Source of the DNA: Actinomycetes bacterium
GTDB lineage: Bacteria > Actinomycetota > Acidimicrobiia > Acidimicrobiales > Palsa-688
Direction of reading: 5' to 3'
DNA length: 6,302 nt
Assembly: GCA_021796905.1 (NCBI GenBank)
Contig: JAKABK010000124.1
Coordinates: 1 to 6,302 of the forward strand
Part shown: positions 1 to 6,302 of the stretch, one piece after another
How positions within the stretch are numbered: the first letter of the stretch is position 1
Layout: every line of letters starts with the position of its first letter
Program-made: the position numbers and the translations under genes
The notes under the pieces: generated by a model
Database searches by the model: none
What the model saw: only the letters and a program-made list of their open reading frames with translations
Told to the model about the DNA's origin: nothing

Positions 1-436
1 GGCCCCGGGAGAGGTCCCGGTCCGGCGATCCACCCCCGGGGGCACGCCCGCCGGGTCCGCTCCAGCGCGCCGCGCGCATCTGTTCGATCCCCGATACCGG
101 CTCACCTGCCCGCAGCAGCACCGCGGCCGGCTCACCGCCGGTCCCGCAGGTGACGTTGGCGCACCAGTGCAGCCCGTAGCAGAGGTAGACATAGAGCCGT
201 CCCGGCGGGCCCCACATGGTGGCGTTGCGGGTGCTGCGACCCCGGTAGGCGTGGCTGGCGGGGTCGTCCCGACCCCCGTAGGCCTCGACCTCCACGAGCC
301 GCAGGCAGCGACCGTCGGAGCGCACCAGCACCATGCCGAGCAGCCGGCGGGCGACCTCGTCGGGCGCCCCGGCGAAGACCCGTGACCAGCCGTCGGCCGG
401 CCCGGTCTGTTCGGCCGCGGCGCCGGACCGGCTCAC
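1..436 (-). CDS. mpg: DNA-3-methyladenine glycosylase, AAG/MPG family (3' end cut by window edge)
   Basis: Monofunctional base-excision DNA glycosylase that should remove alkylated purines such as 3-methyladenine. I translated it by hand: a GTG start at 436-434 gives 145 codons with no stop before the left edge; the bacterial family is usually about 190-210 residues, so roughly the last quarter is missing. Seen: ARRLLG at residues 29-34, VEVEAYGG (48-55), [10 protein letters not shown] (57-66), the GPPGRLYVY strand (76-84), YGLHWCANV (87-95) and VLLRAGEP (106-113). By alignment with human AAG, E51 matches catalytic E125, and Y53, H62, Y84, N94 and R109 match Y127, H136, Y159, N169 and R182, so the active site looks intact. 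The fragment ends in RDLSRG, which fits the family's conserved segment before the C-terminal helix. The start overlaps the argH stop by 4 nt (GTGA), with an AGGAGG motif upstream, so it is probably translationally coupled to argH. The product is unrelated to arginine metabolism; to my recollection an argH-mpg(-tyrS) order recurs in actinobacteria. Confidence 0.9.
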   Translation of the reverse strand, partial: MSRSGAAAEQTGPADGWSRVFAGAPDEVARRLLGMVLVRSDGRCLRLVEVEAYGGRDDPASHAYRGRSTRNATMWGPPGRLYVYLCYGLHWCANVTCGTGGEPAAVLLRAGEPVSGIEQMRAARWSGPGGRAPGGGSPDRDLSRG

Positions 437-1869
437 CCCGCCGGTGTCCCCTCCTGGCGGTCGGCCGACGGGCCGACGCCGCGAGCCGAGAGCAGGCGTC
501 TCTGTCCCGCCAGCTCCCCGCGATAGGCGGCGATCTGGACCGCCACCGGTTGCGGTCCCGCCCCCCCCGGGGTGCTGCGCCGGGTCACCGCCACGCCGGG
601 GGCGAGGAGCCCGAGCGCGGCGGTGCCGAGGGCGGGGTGGGCCTCCACCAGCTCGGCGAGCGGCACGTGGCGCTCCAGGGAGTCGCGCACCAGCCCACCG
701 ACCAGGGCGTGCGCTTGCCGGAACGGCGTGCCCCGCTCCACCAGCCACTCGGCGAGGTCAACCGCTGCCGCAGACGGCGTGTCGGCTGCCCGGCGCATCG
801 CCTCGAGGTCGAGCTCGACGGTCGCGTACAGGCCGGCCATCGCTGCCAGCCCGCCCCGAACCTGGTCCAAGGCGTCGAACAGCGGCTCCTTGTCCTCCTG
901 CAGGTCCCGGTTGTAGGCGAGCGGGAGTCCCTTCAACGTGGCGAGCAGCCCGGTCAGGTCGCCGATCAGCCGACCGGCCTTGCCCCGGGCGAGCTCGGCG
1001 ATGTCGGGGTTCTTCTTCTGCGGGAGCATCGAGCTGCCGGTGGAGTAGGCGTCGGCGAGGGTCGCGAACCCCCACTCCTCGCTCGACCAGAGCACCAGCT
1101 CCTCCCCCATCCGCGACAGGTGGATACCGAGCAGCGCCAGGTCGAACAGCGCCTCGGCGACGAAGTCGCGGTCGGAGACCGCGTCGAGGGAGTTGGCGAA
1201 ACGGGAGGCGAAACCGAGGTCGGCGGCGGCGGCGTCGGGGTCGAGCGGCAGCGACGAGCCGGCCAGCGCCCCGGCGCCGAGCGGGGAGACGTCGAGTCGC
1301 CGACGGGTCGCGAGGAGCCGGTCGACGTCACGGGCGAGCGCCCAGGCGTGGGCCAGGAGGTGGTGGGCGAGCAGGACCGGCTGGGCGCGCTGGAGGTGGG
1401 TGTAGCCGGGGAGATAGGCGTCGCCGGCGGACTCCGCCCGGTCGAGGAGCACCTCTTCCAATGCCAGCACCGACCGGGCGGTGCCGACGAGCTCCCGGCG
1501 GGTGAAGAGGCGCAGATCGGTCGCGACCTGGTCGTTTCGGCTGCGCCCGGTGTGCAGACGGGCCCCGACGTCACCGGCGATCTCGGTGACCCGGCGCTCC
1601 ACGGCGGTGTGGACATCCTCGTCGCCGGGACGGAACGCGAAGCTGCCGTCCTCGATCTCGACTTCGACACGGTCGAGCGCGGCGATCAGGATCGCGCCTT
1701 CGTCGCCGGTGAGCAGACCGGCGCGCACCAGGCCGCGGACGTGCGCCCGGGAACCGGTTAGGTCGTCGCCGGCCAGGCGACGGTCGAAGGGGAGGCTCGC
1801 GGTGTACGCGAGCAGCTCGTCGGAGGGCCGGTCGGCGAACCGCCCGTGCCAGAGGGTCACCGCCGACAC
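433..1869 (-). CDS. argH: Argininosuccinate lyase
   Basis: Last step of arginine synthesis: splits argininosuccinate into arginine and fumarate in the cytosol, as a homotetramer of the fumarase/aspartase superfamily. The 478-residue product has the expected N-terminus (LWHGRF, 6-11), the [10 protein letters not shown] block (84-93), HTGRSRNDQ (106-114), YTHLQRAQP (156-164, with the TH pair of the conserved second block) and the family signature [12 protein letters not shown] (278-289), which carries the flexible-loop serine (S280) thought to act as catalytic base. Family length is about 460-475, so this is full length with a slightly long, low-complexity tail. The start is GTG at 1869-1867. 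A second GTG at 1860-1858 would shorten it by three residues and sits 8 nt after a GGGG run, so it is a real alternative. It follows argR after 58 nt, and its stop overlaps the glycosylase start by 4 nt. argG, its usual upstream partner, is not between argR and argH. Confidence 0.97.
   Translation of the reverse strand: MSAVTLWHGRFADRPSDELLAYTASLPFDRRLAGDDLTGSRAHVRGLVRAGLLTGDEGAILIAALDRVEVEIEDGSFAFRPGDEDVHTAVERRVTEIAGDVGARLHTGRSRNDQVATDLRLFTRRELVGTARSVLALEEVLLDRAESAGDAYLPGYTHLQRAQPVLLAHHLLAHAWALARDVDRLLATRRRLDVSPLGAGALAGSSLPLDPDAAAADLGFASRFANSLDAVSDRDFVAEALFDLALLGIHLSRMGEELVLWSSEEWGFATLADAYSTGSSMLPQKKNPDIAELARGKAGRLIGDLTGLLATLKGLPLAYNRDLQEDKEPLFDALDQVRGGLAAMAGLYATVELDLEAMRRAADTPSAAAVDLAEWLVERGTPFRQAHALVGGLVRDSLERHVPLAELVEAHPALGTAALGLLAPGVAVTRRSTPGGAGPQPVAVQIAAYRGELAGQRRLLSARGVGPSADRQEGTPAG
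450..455 (-). promoter_or_regulatory. Shine-Dalgarno-like AGGAGG upstream of the glycosylase gene
   Basis: The minus strand reads AGGAGG here, 13 nt before the GTG start at 436-434 and inside the last codons of argH. The spacing is on the long side, but it is a complete anti-16S match and supports the GTG that overlaps the argH stop as the true start of the glycosylase gene. It could also be chance, since these bases encode the argH tail. Confidence 0.4.
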
Positions 1870-1890
1870 CCCGGGGTTCGCGACCCGCTT

Positions 1891-1907
1891 GCGGGGAGAG
1901 CCCCCGC
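1891..1907 (-). other. GC-rich hairpin in the argR-argH gap
   Basis: In the transcript this stretch reads GCGGGGGCTCTCCCCGC, a perfect 6-bp GC stem (GCGGGG/CCCCGC) closed by a 5-nt loop. No U-run follows, so it is not a classical intrinsic terminator. A weaker possible stem (GGGT/ACCC) lies just downstream before the argH start. It sits in the only real intergenic gap of the operon, 58 nt long. A role in mRNA processing or in tuning argH translation is possible, but short GC stems are common by chance at this base composition. Confidence 0.3.
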
Positions 1908-1927
1908 GCCGAGGTGCTCAGCGCTGG

Positions 1928-2395
1928 TCACAGGCCGGCCAGCTCGCGCAGCAACCTGGCGACGTCGTCGCCGGTCACGCCGTCAGCGGCGATCACGACC
2001 AGGGTGTCGTCGCCGGCCACCGTCCCGAGGATATCGGGGAGCGGGGTGCGGTCGAGGGCCGAGGCCACGACGTGGGCCGAGCCCGGCGGGGTGTGGACCA
2101 CTACCAGGTTCATCGAGGACGCCACGTCCACCACCCACTCGCCGAGCACCCGTCGGAGGTGGTCGCTAGGGACGCTGCGCTCCCGGGGTATCTCCGGCAC
2201 CGCGTAGACCGCTTCCCCGGCGGCGGCACGGACCTTGAGCGCCCCGAGCTCCTCCAGGTCCCGGGACACCGTCGCCTGGGTCGCCTCGACCCCGGCGGCG
2301 GCCAGCAGCTCGACCAGGTGCGCCTGGCTGGTCACCGCTTCACGCTCGAGGATCTGGGTGATGCGGTGCTGTCGGGCCGCCTTGCTGAGCCTCAC
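1928..2395 (-). CDS. argR: Arginine repressor ArgR
   Basis: Arginine-sensing transcription regulator, in the family a hexamer that binds ARG-box operators when arginine is bound. With a GTG start at 2395-2393 the product is 155 residues, normal for the family (about 150-170). The N-terminal winged helix-turn-helix covers roughly residues 4-66, with the recognition segment [17 protein letters not shown] (39-55). The C-terminal oligomerization and arginine-binding domain (about 78-155) contains [11 protein letters not shown] (98-108) and GTVAGDDT (124-131), whose Asp pair (129-130) matches the arginine-contacting aspartates of the family. The open frame runs on upstream to 2851, but that part is antisense-like, Arg/Gly-rich sequence lying over argF, so I reject it. 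The GTG overlaps the argF stop by 4 nt (GTGA), and a GGGGA motif lies 9 nt upstream. Its position inside the operon implies autoregulation. The operators would lie upstream of argC, outside this window. Confidence 0.96.
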   Translation of the reverse strand: MRLSKAARQHRITQILEREAVTSQAHLVELLAAAGVEATQATVSRDLEELGALKVRAAAGEAVYAVPEIPRERSVPSDHLRRVLGEWVVDVASSMNLVVVHTPPGSAHVVASALDRTPLPDILGTVAGDDTLVVIAADGVTGDDVARLLRELAGL

Positions 2396-3306
2396 CGCCC
2401 GCCGTCCCCGAGGAGCCAGACGAGAAGCCCCCGCAGGGCGTGCATCCGGTTGGCGGCCTGCTCCCACACCAGGCTCGACGGCCCGTCGATCACCTCCGCG
2501 TCGACCTCCAGGCCCCGGTGGGCGGGCAGGCAGTGCAAGAACACCGCCCCCTCCGACGCCCCCCGCATCATCGCCGCGTCCACCCGGTAGCCGGCGAAGG
2601 CGTCGATGCGGGCGCTGGCGTGGTCCTCCTGTCCCATCGAGACCCAGACGTCGGTGGCCACCGCGTCGGCACCGGCCACGGCGTCTGCAGGGCGGTCGGC
2701 CTCGACGACGGTGCCGCCGAGGGCGCGGGCGGCGTCGAGGACCACCGGGTCCAGTCGGTACCCCGGCGGCGACGCCAGGCGCACCTCGATGCCGGCCATG
2801 CTGGCGGCCAGAACCAGGCTGCGGGCCACGTTGTTGCCGTCCCCGACCCACGCGAGCGAGTGGCCCGCCAGCCCGCCCCAGTGCTGTCGAAGGGTCAGCA
2901 GGTCGGCGAGGGCCTGGGTGGGGTGGGCCCGGTCGGAGAGCAGGTTCAGCACCGGGACCGCCCGGGTCGCCGCCATCTCCTCGAGCACCCGGTGGTCGTC
3001 GACCCGGGCCCCGACGACGGCGTGGTAGCAGGCGAGCACCCGCGCCACGTCCTGCGGGCTCTCCCGCACCCCGAGGCCGATCTCCTCGCCGCGGATCGAG
3101 ATCGGGTGCCCCCCGAGGGCGACGACCGCCATCTCCGCCGCGTTACGGGTCCGGTTGGACGGCTTCTCGAAGATCAGCGCTGCGCCCCGCCCGGCGAGCA
3201 CCGCCGGCGGGTCGGGCGTCTCGGCCAGGTCGAGGGCCCGGGCCAGCTCGGACGGGGAGAGGTCGTCGACGTCGAGGACGTGGCGCACCTGGCCGGCGGC
3301 GACCAC
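2392..3306 (-). CDS. argF: Ornithine carbamoyltransferase
   Basis: Transfers the carbamoyl group of carbamoyl phosphate to ornithine, giving citrulline; cytosolic, a trimer in the family. The 304-residue product is of normal length. N-terminal carbamoyl-phosphate domain: FEKPSNRTR (46-54), ARVLACYHA (88-96), [11 protein letters not shown] (128-138). C-terminal ornithine domain: WVGDGNNV (153-160), DVWVSMGQE (219-227) and HCLPAHRG (258-265), whose Cys is the ornithine-site cysteine; the C-terminal helix has ANRMHA. The SMG loop and HCLPAHR favour ornithine over aspartate or N-acetylornithine as substrate. Odd: the usual STRTR reads SNRTR, and the position of E. coli Arg106, which binds carbamoyl phosphate, appears to be C93 (see findings). 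The start is GTG at 3306-3304, abutting the argD TGA with no gap, with a G6 run 6 nt upstream; GTG at codon 7 is a less supported alternative. The stop overlaps the argR start. Confidence 0.95.
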   Translation of the reverse strand: MVAAGQVRHVLDVDDLSPSELARALDLAETPDPPAVLAGRGAALIFEKPSNRTRNAAEMAVVALGGHPISIRGEEIGLGVRESPQDVARVLACYHAVVGARVDDHRVLEEMAATRAVPVLNLLSDRAHPTQALADLLTLRQHWGGLAGHSLAWVGDGNNVARSLVLAASMAGIEVRLASPPGYRLDPVVLDAARALGGTVVEADRPADAVAGADAVATDVWVSMGQEDHASARIDAFAGYRVDAAMMRGASEGAVFLHCLPAHRGLEVDAEVIDGPSSLVWEQAANRMHALRGLLVWLLGDGGR

Positions 3307-4464
3307 TCACGACCCCCCGAGGCGGGCGAGCGCCGCCCCGAGCCGCCGGGCACCCTCGTCGATCTCTCCGGCGGCAACCGTGAGCGGCGGCGCGAGGCGC
3401 AGCGCGGTCGGGGTGACGGCGTTGACCACCAGGCCCTCGGCCAGCGCCGCCCGGGCGGCGTCGGCTGCGGCGAGACCCTCGGCGAGCTCGGCGGCGAGCA
3501 GCAGGCCGCGACCCCGGACCGAGACCACCCCCGGGATCGTCCGCACCGCCCGGGCGAGCCGGGCGCCGGCGGCCTCGGCCAGTGCCGGGGCGTCGATCCG
3601 GCGCATCTCGGTCAGCACCGCCAGGGCGGCCGACGCCGCGAGCGGCTGACCCCCGAAGGTCGAGCCGTGGTCGCCGGGCTCGAACGCCGCCGCCACCTCC
3701 GCGCGCGCCCAGCAGGCGCCGATCGGCACGCCGTTGCCGAGCGCCTTGGCGGTCGTGACCACATCTGGGCGGATGTCGTCGTGCTCGAAACCCCACCACC
3801 GGCCGGTCCGGCCGAGCCCGGTCTGGACCTCGTCGAGGATCAGCAGCGCCCCGTGCTCGTCGCAGATCCGACGGGCGGCGGCCAGGTAGCCGGGGCTGGC
3901 CACGTTCACCCCGCCCTCGCCCTGCACCGCTTCGAGCAGGACCGCGGCGACCGAGGAGTCGACGGCGGCTCCGAGCGCGTCGGGGTCGTCCCACGCCACG
4001 TGGGAGAAACCCTCCGGGAGGGGTTGGAAGGCCTCGTGCTTGCTCGGCTGGCCGGTCGCGTGCAAGGTGGCGAGGGTCCGGCCGTGGAACGACCCGTAGG
4101 CGCTGATCACCCGGTAGCGTCCCCGCCCGCCGGCGCGTCGGGCGAGCTTGATGGCGCACTCGTTGGCCTCGGCGCCGCTGTTGGCGAAGAACACCTTCCC
4201 TCCTCCGCCGAGCAGCTCGTCGAGGGAGGCGGCAACCTGTTGCTGGGGGACGGTCCAGAACAGGTTCGAGACGTGCAGCAGGGTGCGGGCGGCCTCGCAG
4301 ACCGCCGAGGCGACCACCGGGTTGGCGTGCCCGAGGGAGGTGACCGAGATACCACAAAGGAAATCGAGGTACTCGCGCCCCGAGTCGTCCCACAGCCGGG
4401 TGCCCTCCCCCCGGACGAAGGTCACCGGTCGTGGCCCGTAGGTACCCATGATCTGGTCGGTCAT
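3307..4464 (-). CDS. argD: Acetylornithine aminotransferase
   Basis: PLP-dependent class III aminotransferase that makes N-acetylornithine from N-acetylglutamate semialdehyde using glutamate; family members often also serve as succinyldiaminopimelate aminotransferase in lysine synthesis. The 385-residue product is of typical length. Seen: LDFLCGISVTSLGH (33-46), NSGAEANECAIKLAR (95-109, phosphate-cup region), SFHGRTLAT (125-133), EAVQGEGGV (178-186), ILDEVQTGLGRTG (209-221, with D211 pairing with the PLP ring nitrogen), TTAKALGNGVPIG (237-249, with K240 as the Schiff-base lysine) and HGSTFGGQPLA (266-276). The ATG at 4464-4462 was chosen because it gives the family's N-terminus and overlaps the argB stop as ATGA. 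An upstream extension to 4584 would be Arg-rich readthrough of the argB region and is rejected. A second ATG at codon 6 is possible. The stop directly precedes the argF start, so the two are probably coupled. Confidence 0.96.
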   Translation of the reverse strand: MTDQIMGTYGPRPVTFVRGEGTRLWDDSGREYLDFLCGISVTSLGHANPVVASAVCEAARTLLHVSNLFWTVPQQQVAASLDELLGGGGKVFFANSGAEANECAIKLARRAGGRGRYRVISAYGSFHGRTLATLHATGQPSKHEAFQPLPEGFSHVAWDDPDALGAAVDSSVAAVLLEAVQGEGGVNVASPGYLAAARRICDEHGALLILDEVQTGLGRTGRWWGFEHDDIRPDVVTTAKALGNGVPIGACWARAEVAAAFEPGDHGSTFGGQPLAASAALAVLTEMRRIDAPALAEAAGARLARAVRTIPGVVSVRGRGLLLAAELAEGLAAADAARAALAEGLVVNAVTPTALRLAPPLTVAAGEIDEGARRLGAALARLGGS

Positions 4465-5345
4465 TTGAGGGTCACCATCGTCCCTACTCCTTGGTCGGTG
4501 AACAGTTCCAGCAGCAGTGCGTGCCCGACGCGCCCGTCGAGCACGTGGGCCGCGCCGACACCGGCACGGACCGCCCGGGCGCACGCCTCCACCTTCGGGA
4601 TCATGCCGCCCACCACGGCACCGGAGCCGACGAGGGCGTCGAGCTCGTCGGGGGTCGACTCGCTGATCAGGCTGGCCGGATCGTCGCGCTCGGCGCGGAT
4701 CCCGTCGACGTCGCTGAGGTAGACCAGCTTGGCGGCTCCGAGCGCCTCGGCGAGCGCCCCCGCCGCGGTGTCGGCGTTGATGTTGTAGGCCTGTCCCCGA
4801 CCGTCACTGCCGATCGTCGCGACCACCGGGACCAGGTCCTCGGCCACCAGACGGCGCAGCAGCTCGGCGTCGACCGAGCCGACGTCGCCGACGAAACCGA
4901 GGTCGGGATGACGGGGGGCGGCGGTGAGCAGTCCGGCGTCCTCACCCGACAGACCGACCGCCAGGTGACCGTGGGCGTTGATCGCGGTGACCACGTCCCG
5001 GTTGACCTTGCCGACCAGGACCATCCGGGCGATGTCCAGGGTCTCGGCGTCGGTCACCCGCAGGCCGTCGCGGAACTCGGGGACCTTGCCGAGACGACCC
5101 ATCAGCTCACCGATCTGGGGGCCGCCGCCGTGCACCACCACCGGGTGGACGCCGACGGCGCGAAGCAGCACCACGTCGGTCGCGAAACCGGCGAGCGCCC
5201 CGTCGGGGTCCCCGCCGGCGATCGCGTTGCCGCCGTACTTGACGACCATCGTCTCGCCCCGCAGCTCGCGGATGTAGGGCAGCGCCTCTACCAGCACCTC
5301 CGCTCGGAGGGCGGGCGACGCAGCGGGCCGCTCCCCGGTGGTCAC
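4461..5345 (-). CDS. argB: Acetylglutamate kinase, arginine-sensitive type
   Basis: Phosphorylates N-acetylglutamate with ATP; amino acid kinase family, cytosolic. With a GTG start at 5345-5343 the product is 294 residues. Seen: VVKYGGNA (34-41, phosphate-binding K36), VVVHGGGPQI (69-78), LSGEDAGL (132-139), YNINADTAAG (187-196, acetylglutamate and ATP site), LSDVDG (210-215) and GGMIPKVEA (246-254, K251). An N-terminal helix before the core (VLVEALPYI, 17-25) and the C-terminal HVLDGRVGHALLLELFT...GVGTMV (267-291) match the signature of arginine-inhibited hexameric kinases and differ from the short, insensitive E. coli form (258 residues). Feedback inhibition by arginine is therefore inferred. 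GTG at 5351-5349 is also in frame (296 residues), but the 5345 start has GGGA 8 nt upstream and makes the same GTGA overlap with the preceding stop as seen elsewhere in this operon. Frame extension to 6014 is antisense-like readthrough over argC. argJ, normally upstream of it, is absent. Confidence 0.96.
   Translation of the reverse strand: MTTGERPAASPALRAEVLVEALPYIRELRGETMVVKYGGNAIAGGDPDGALAGFATDVVLLRAVGVHPVVVHGGGPQIGELMGRLGKVPEFRDGLRVTDAETLDIARMVLVGKVNRDVVTAINAHGHLAVGLSGEDAGLLTAAPRHPDLGFVGDVGSVDAELLRRLVAEDLVPVVATIGSDGRGQAYNINADTAAGALAEALGAAKLVYLSDVDGIRAERDDPASLISESTPDELDALVGSGAVVGGMIPKVEACARAVRAGVGAAHVLDGRVGHALLLELFTDQGVGTMVTLK
4487..4492 (-). promoter_or_regulatory. AAGGAG motif upstream of argD, inside the argB 3' end
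   Basis: The minus strand reads AAGGAG, a strong Shine-Dalgarno match, but it is 22 nt from the argD ATG at 4464, too far for ordinary initiation there. It is 8 nt from an in-frame argB ATG (4478-4476) that would encode only MVTLK before the argB TGA. Either it helps hold ribosomes for re-initiation at the overlapping argD ATG, or it merely reflects the codons for the conserved ArgB C-terminus (QGVGTMV). The second reading is the more cautious one. Confidence 0.25.
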
Positions 5346-6302
5346 GGCCACAGTCCCGCGACGGGGAGCCCGGCGGTCTCGGGGAGGCCGAGGGCCAGGT
5401 TGGCGCACTGGATCGCCTGGCCGGCGGCGCCTTTCACCAGGTTGTCGATCGCGCAGATGGAGATCACCCAACCGGTCCGCCGATCGGCTCGGGCGGTCAG
5501 ATGAGCGGCGTTGGAGCCGAGGACCGCCTTGGTGGACGGCGAGCGCTGCGAGACCGTCACGAACGGGGACCCGGCGTAGGCGTCGGCGAGGACCTCGAGC
5601 GGGTCCCGCTCCCCGGACGCTCGGGCGCAGCAGGTGGCGAGGACCCCCCGGCTCATCGGCGCCAGCTGGGGCGTGAACAGCACCTGGGCCCCGGTCGCCT
5701 GCTCGATCTCCGGGGTGTGGCGGTGGGTGAGCAGCCCGTAGGCGGTGAAGTCCCCGTCGACCGCGGCGAAGCGGGTCCCGGGCCGGGCCTCGGCCCCGGC
5801 GCCCGACACCCCGCTGGCCGCGTCGACGATCACCCCGGTCGCCTGTACCGCCCCGGCGGCGACGAGCGGGGCGAGGGCGAGGGCGGCGGCGGTGACGTAA
5901 CAGCCGGCCGCGGCGACGAGCCGGGCCCCGAGGAGGGCATCGCCGACCAGTTCGGGGATCCCGTGGACGGCCTCCGCGAGCAACCCGGGTGCCGGGTGCG
6001 CAGCCCCGTACCATTCCGGGTAGGCAGACGGGTCCCGGAGACGGAAGTCGGCTGCGAGATCGACCACGAGGCCGACCCGACCGAGCAGGTCCGCCACCAT
6101 CCCGCCCGACGCGCCGTGGGGGAGGCAGAGGAAGGCGACGTCGAGCCCGTCGAGGACCGCAGGGTCCGGGCCGGTGAGGGTCAGGCCCCGGTAGACCCCG
6201 AGGTGGGGGTGGACCTCGGCGACGTCGCTGCCCGCCTGGCGGTCGGCGCCGGCGACGACGACCTCGAAGCGGGGGTGGCCGGCGAGCAGTCGCAGCAGCT
6301 CA
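5342..6302 (-). CDS. argC: N-acetyl-gamma-glutamyl-phosphate reductase (5' end cut by window edge)
   Basis: NADPH-dependent reduction of N-acetylglutamyl phosphate to the semialdehyde. The frame stays open to the right edge: from base 6301 there are 319 codons plus a TGA at 5344-5342. It begins at ELLRLL, which in the family directly follows the glycine-rich GASGYTGA dinucleotide-binding motif, so only about 15-25 residues are missing. An internal ATG at 6100 is not the start. Numbering from the first visible residue: FLCLPHGAS (57-65), VVDLAADFRL (79-88), AGCYVT (132-137, catalytic C134), GVSGAG (164-169), HRHTPEI (193-199, with the catalytic-loop His), FTPQLAPMSRG, GSNAAH and the C-terminal AIDNLVKGAAGQA. 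The end (IQCANLALGLPET) closely resembles the mycobacterial ArgC end as I remember it. The Cys loop lacks both usual prolines (NPGCYPT reads AAGCYVT). It overlaps argB by 4 nt. The operon promoter and ARG boxes would lie beyond the edge. Confidence 0.95.
   Translation of the reverse strand, partial: ELLRLLAGHPRFEVVVAGADRQAGSDVAEVHPHLGVYRGLTLTGPDPAVLDGLDVAFLCLPHGASGGMVADLLGRVGLVVDLAADFRLRDPSAYPEWYGAAHPAPGLLAEAVHGIPELVGDALLGARLVAAAGCYVTAAALALAPLVAAGAVQATGVIVDAASGVSGAGAEARPGTRFAAVDGDFTAYGLLTHRHTPEIEQATGAQVLFTPQLAPMSRGVLATCCARASGERDPLEVLADAYAGSPFVTVSQRSPSTKAVLGSNAAHLTARADRRTGWVISICAIDNLVKGAAGQAIQCANLALGLPETAGLPVAGLWP

Noticed and set aside
1..435. Plus-strand frames at 167-385 and from 333 rightward as the gene at the left edge
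   Set aside because: Reading the minus strand by hand from the GTG at 436 gives an uninterrupted glycosylase with its catalytic residues, which explains this stretch.
382..1761. A 459-codon plus-strand open frame antisense to argH (and a 390-codon one in another frame)
   Set aside because: argH carries full family motifs on the opposite strand; the plus-strand translations are compositionally biased with no recognisable domain.
1870..1927. Intrinsic terminator or ARG-box operator in the argR-argH gap
   Set aside because: No U-run follows the hairpin, and I see no AT-rich palindromic ARG-box-like sequence; it is too weak to call either.
2396..2851. N-terminal extension of ArgR by about 150 residues
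   Set aside because: The extension lies over argF in another frame, is Arg/Gly/Pro-rich, and would put a large unrelated segment ahead of a complete ArgR; the GTG at 2395 gives the normal length.
2440..4722. A 760-codon plus-strand open frame over argF, argD and part of argB
   Set aside because: It is antisense to three clearly recognisable genes. Long antisense frames are expected where codon third positions are almost always G or C, and its translation shows no family motif.
5346..6014. N-terminal extension of ArgB by over 200 residues
   Set aside because: It overlaps well-conserved argC in another frame and is Arg/Gly-rich; the GTG at 5345 gives normal NAGK length.
1..6302. Mobile elements, CRISPR arrays, tRNA/rRNA genes or a novel defence-type system
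   Set aside because: The whole window is accounted for by seven packed, recognisable housekeeping genes; no direct-repeat arrays, transposase motifs or RNA gene signatures were seen.

Overview
The window is very GC-rich DNA with strong G/C bias at third codon positions. It carries one tightly packed block of genes, all read from the minus strand, so transcription runs from the right edge to the left edge. The set and order of genes (argC, argB, argD, argF, argR, argH, then a DNA glycosylase), frequent GTG starts and an ArgR encoded inside the operon suggest a high-GC actinobacterium. An Acidimicrobiia-like lineage is possible, but that is inference from general appearance and is not proven by the window.

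Layout from right to left (5' to 3' of the transcript): the body of argC (N-terminus cut by the window edge, 6302-5342); argB (5345-4461, 4-nt GTGA overlap with argC); argD (4464-3307, 4-nt ATGA overlap with argB); argF (3306-2392, GTG start directly abutting the argD stop); argR (2395-1928, 4-nt GTGA overlap with argF); a 58-nt gap containing a small GC hairpin; argH (1869-433, GTG start); and an alkyladenine-type DNA glycosylase gene (436-1, 4-nt GTGA overlap with argH, cut by the left edge). There is no gene-free stretch longer than 58 nt, and I saw no RNA genes, mobile elements, CRISPR arrays or classical terminators.

Together the genes encode most of arginine biosynthesis. ArgB phosphorylates N-acetylglutamate, ArgC reduces it to the semialdehyde, ArgD transaminates it to N-acetylornithine, ArgF carbamoylates ornithine to citrulline, and ArgH splits argininosuccinate to arginine and fumarate. 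ArgR is the arginine-responsive regulator, and ArgB carries the sequence signature of arginine-feedback-inhibited kinases. Two genes of the classic actinobacterial order argC-J-B-D-F-R-G-H are absent from their usual places. argJ (acetyl recycling) is missing between argC and argB, where the flanking genes overlap by 4 nt. argG (argininosuccinate synthase) is missing between argR and argH, where only 58 nt remain. They must be elsewhere or be replaced by other enzymes.

I do not see a novel system here. The most notable points are the absence of argJ and argG from the cluster, an ornithine carbamoyltransferase with unusual residues at the carbamoyl-phosphate site (SNRTR instead of STRTR, and Cys where the family has Arg), an ArgC active-site loop reading GCYVT instead of GCYPT, and the translationally coupled DNA-repair glycosylase at the operon's end.
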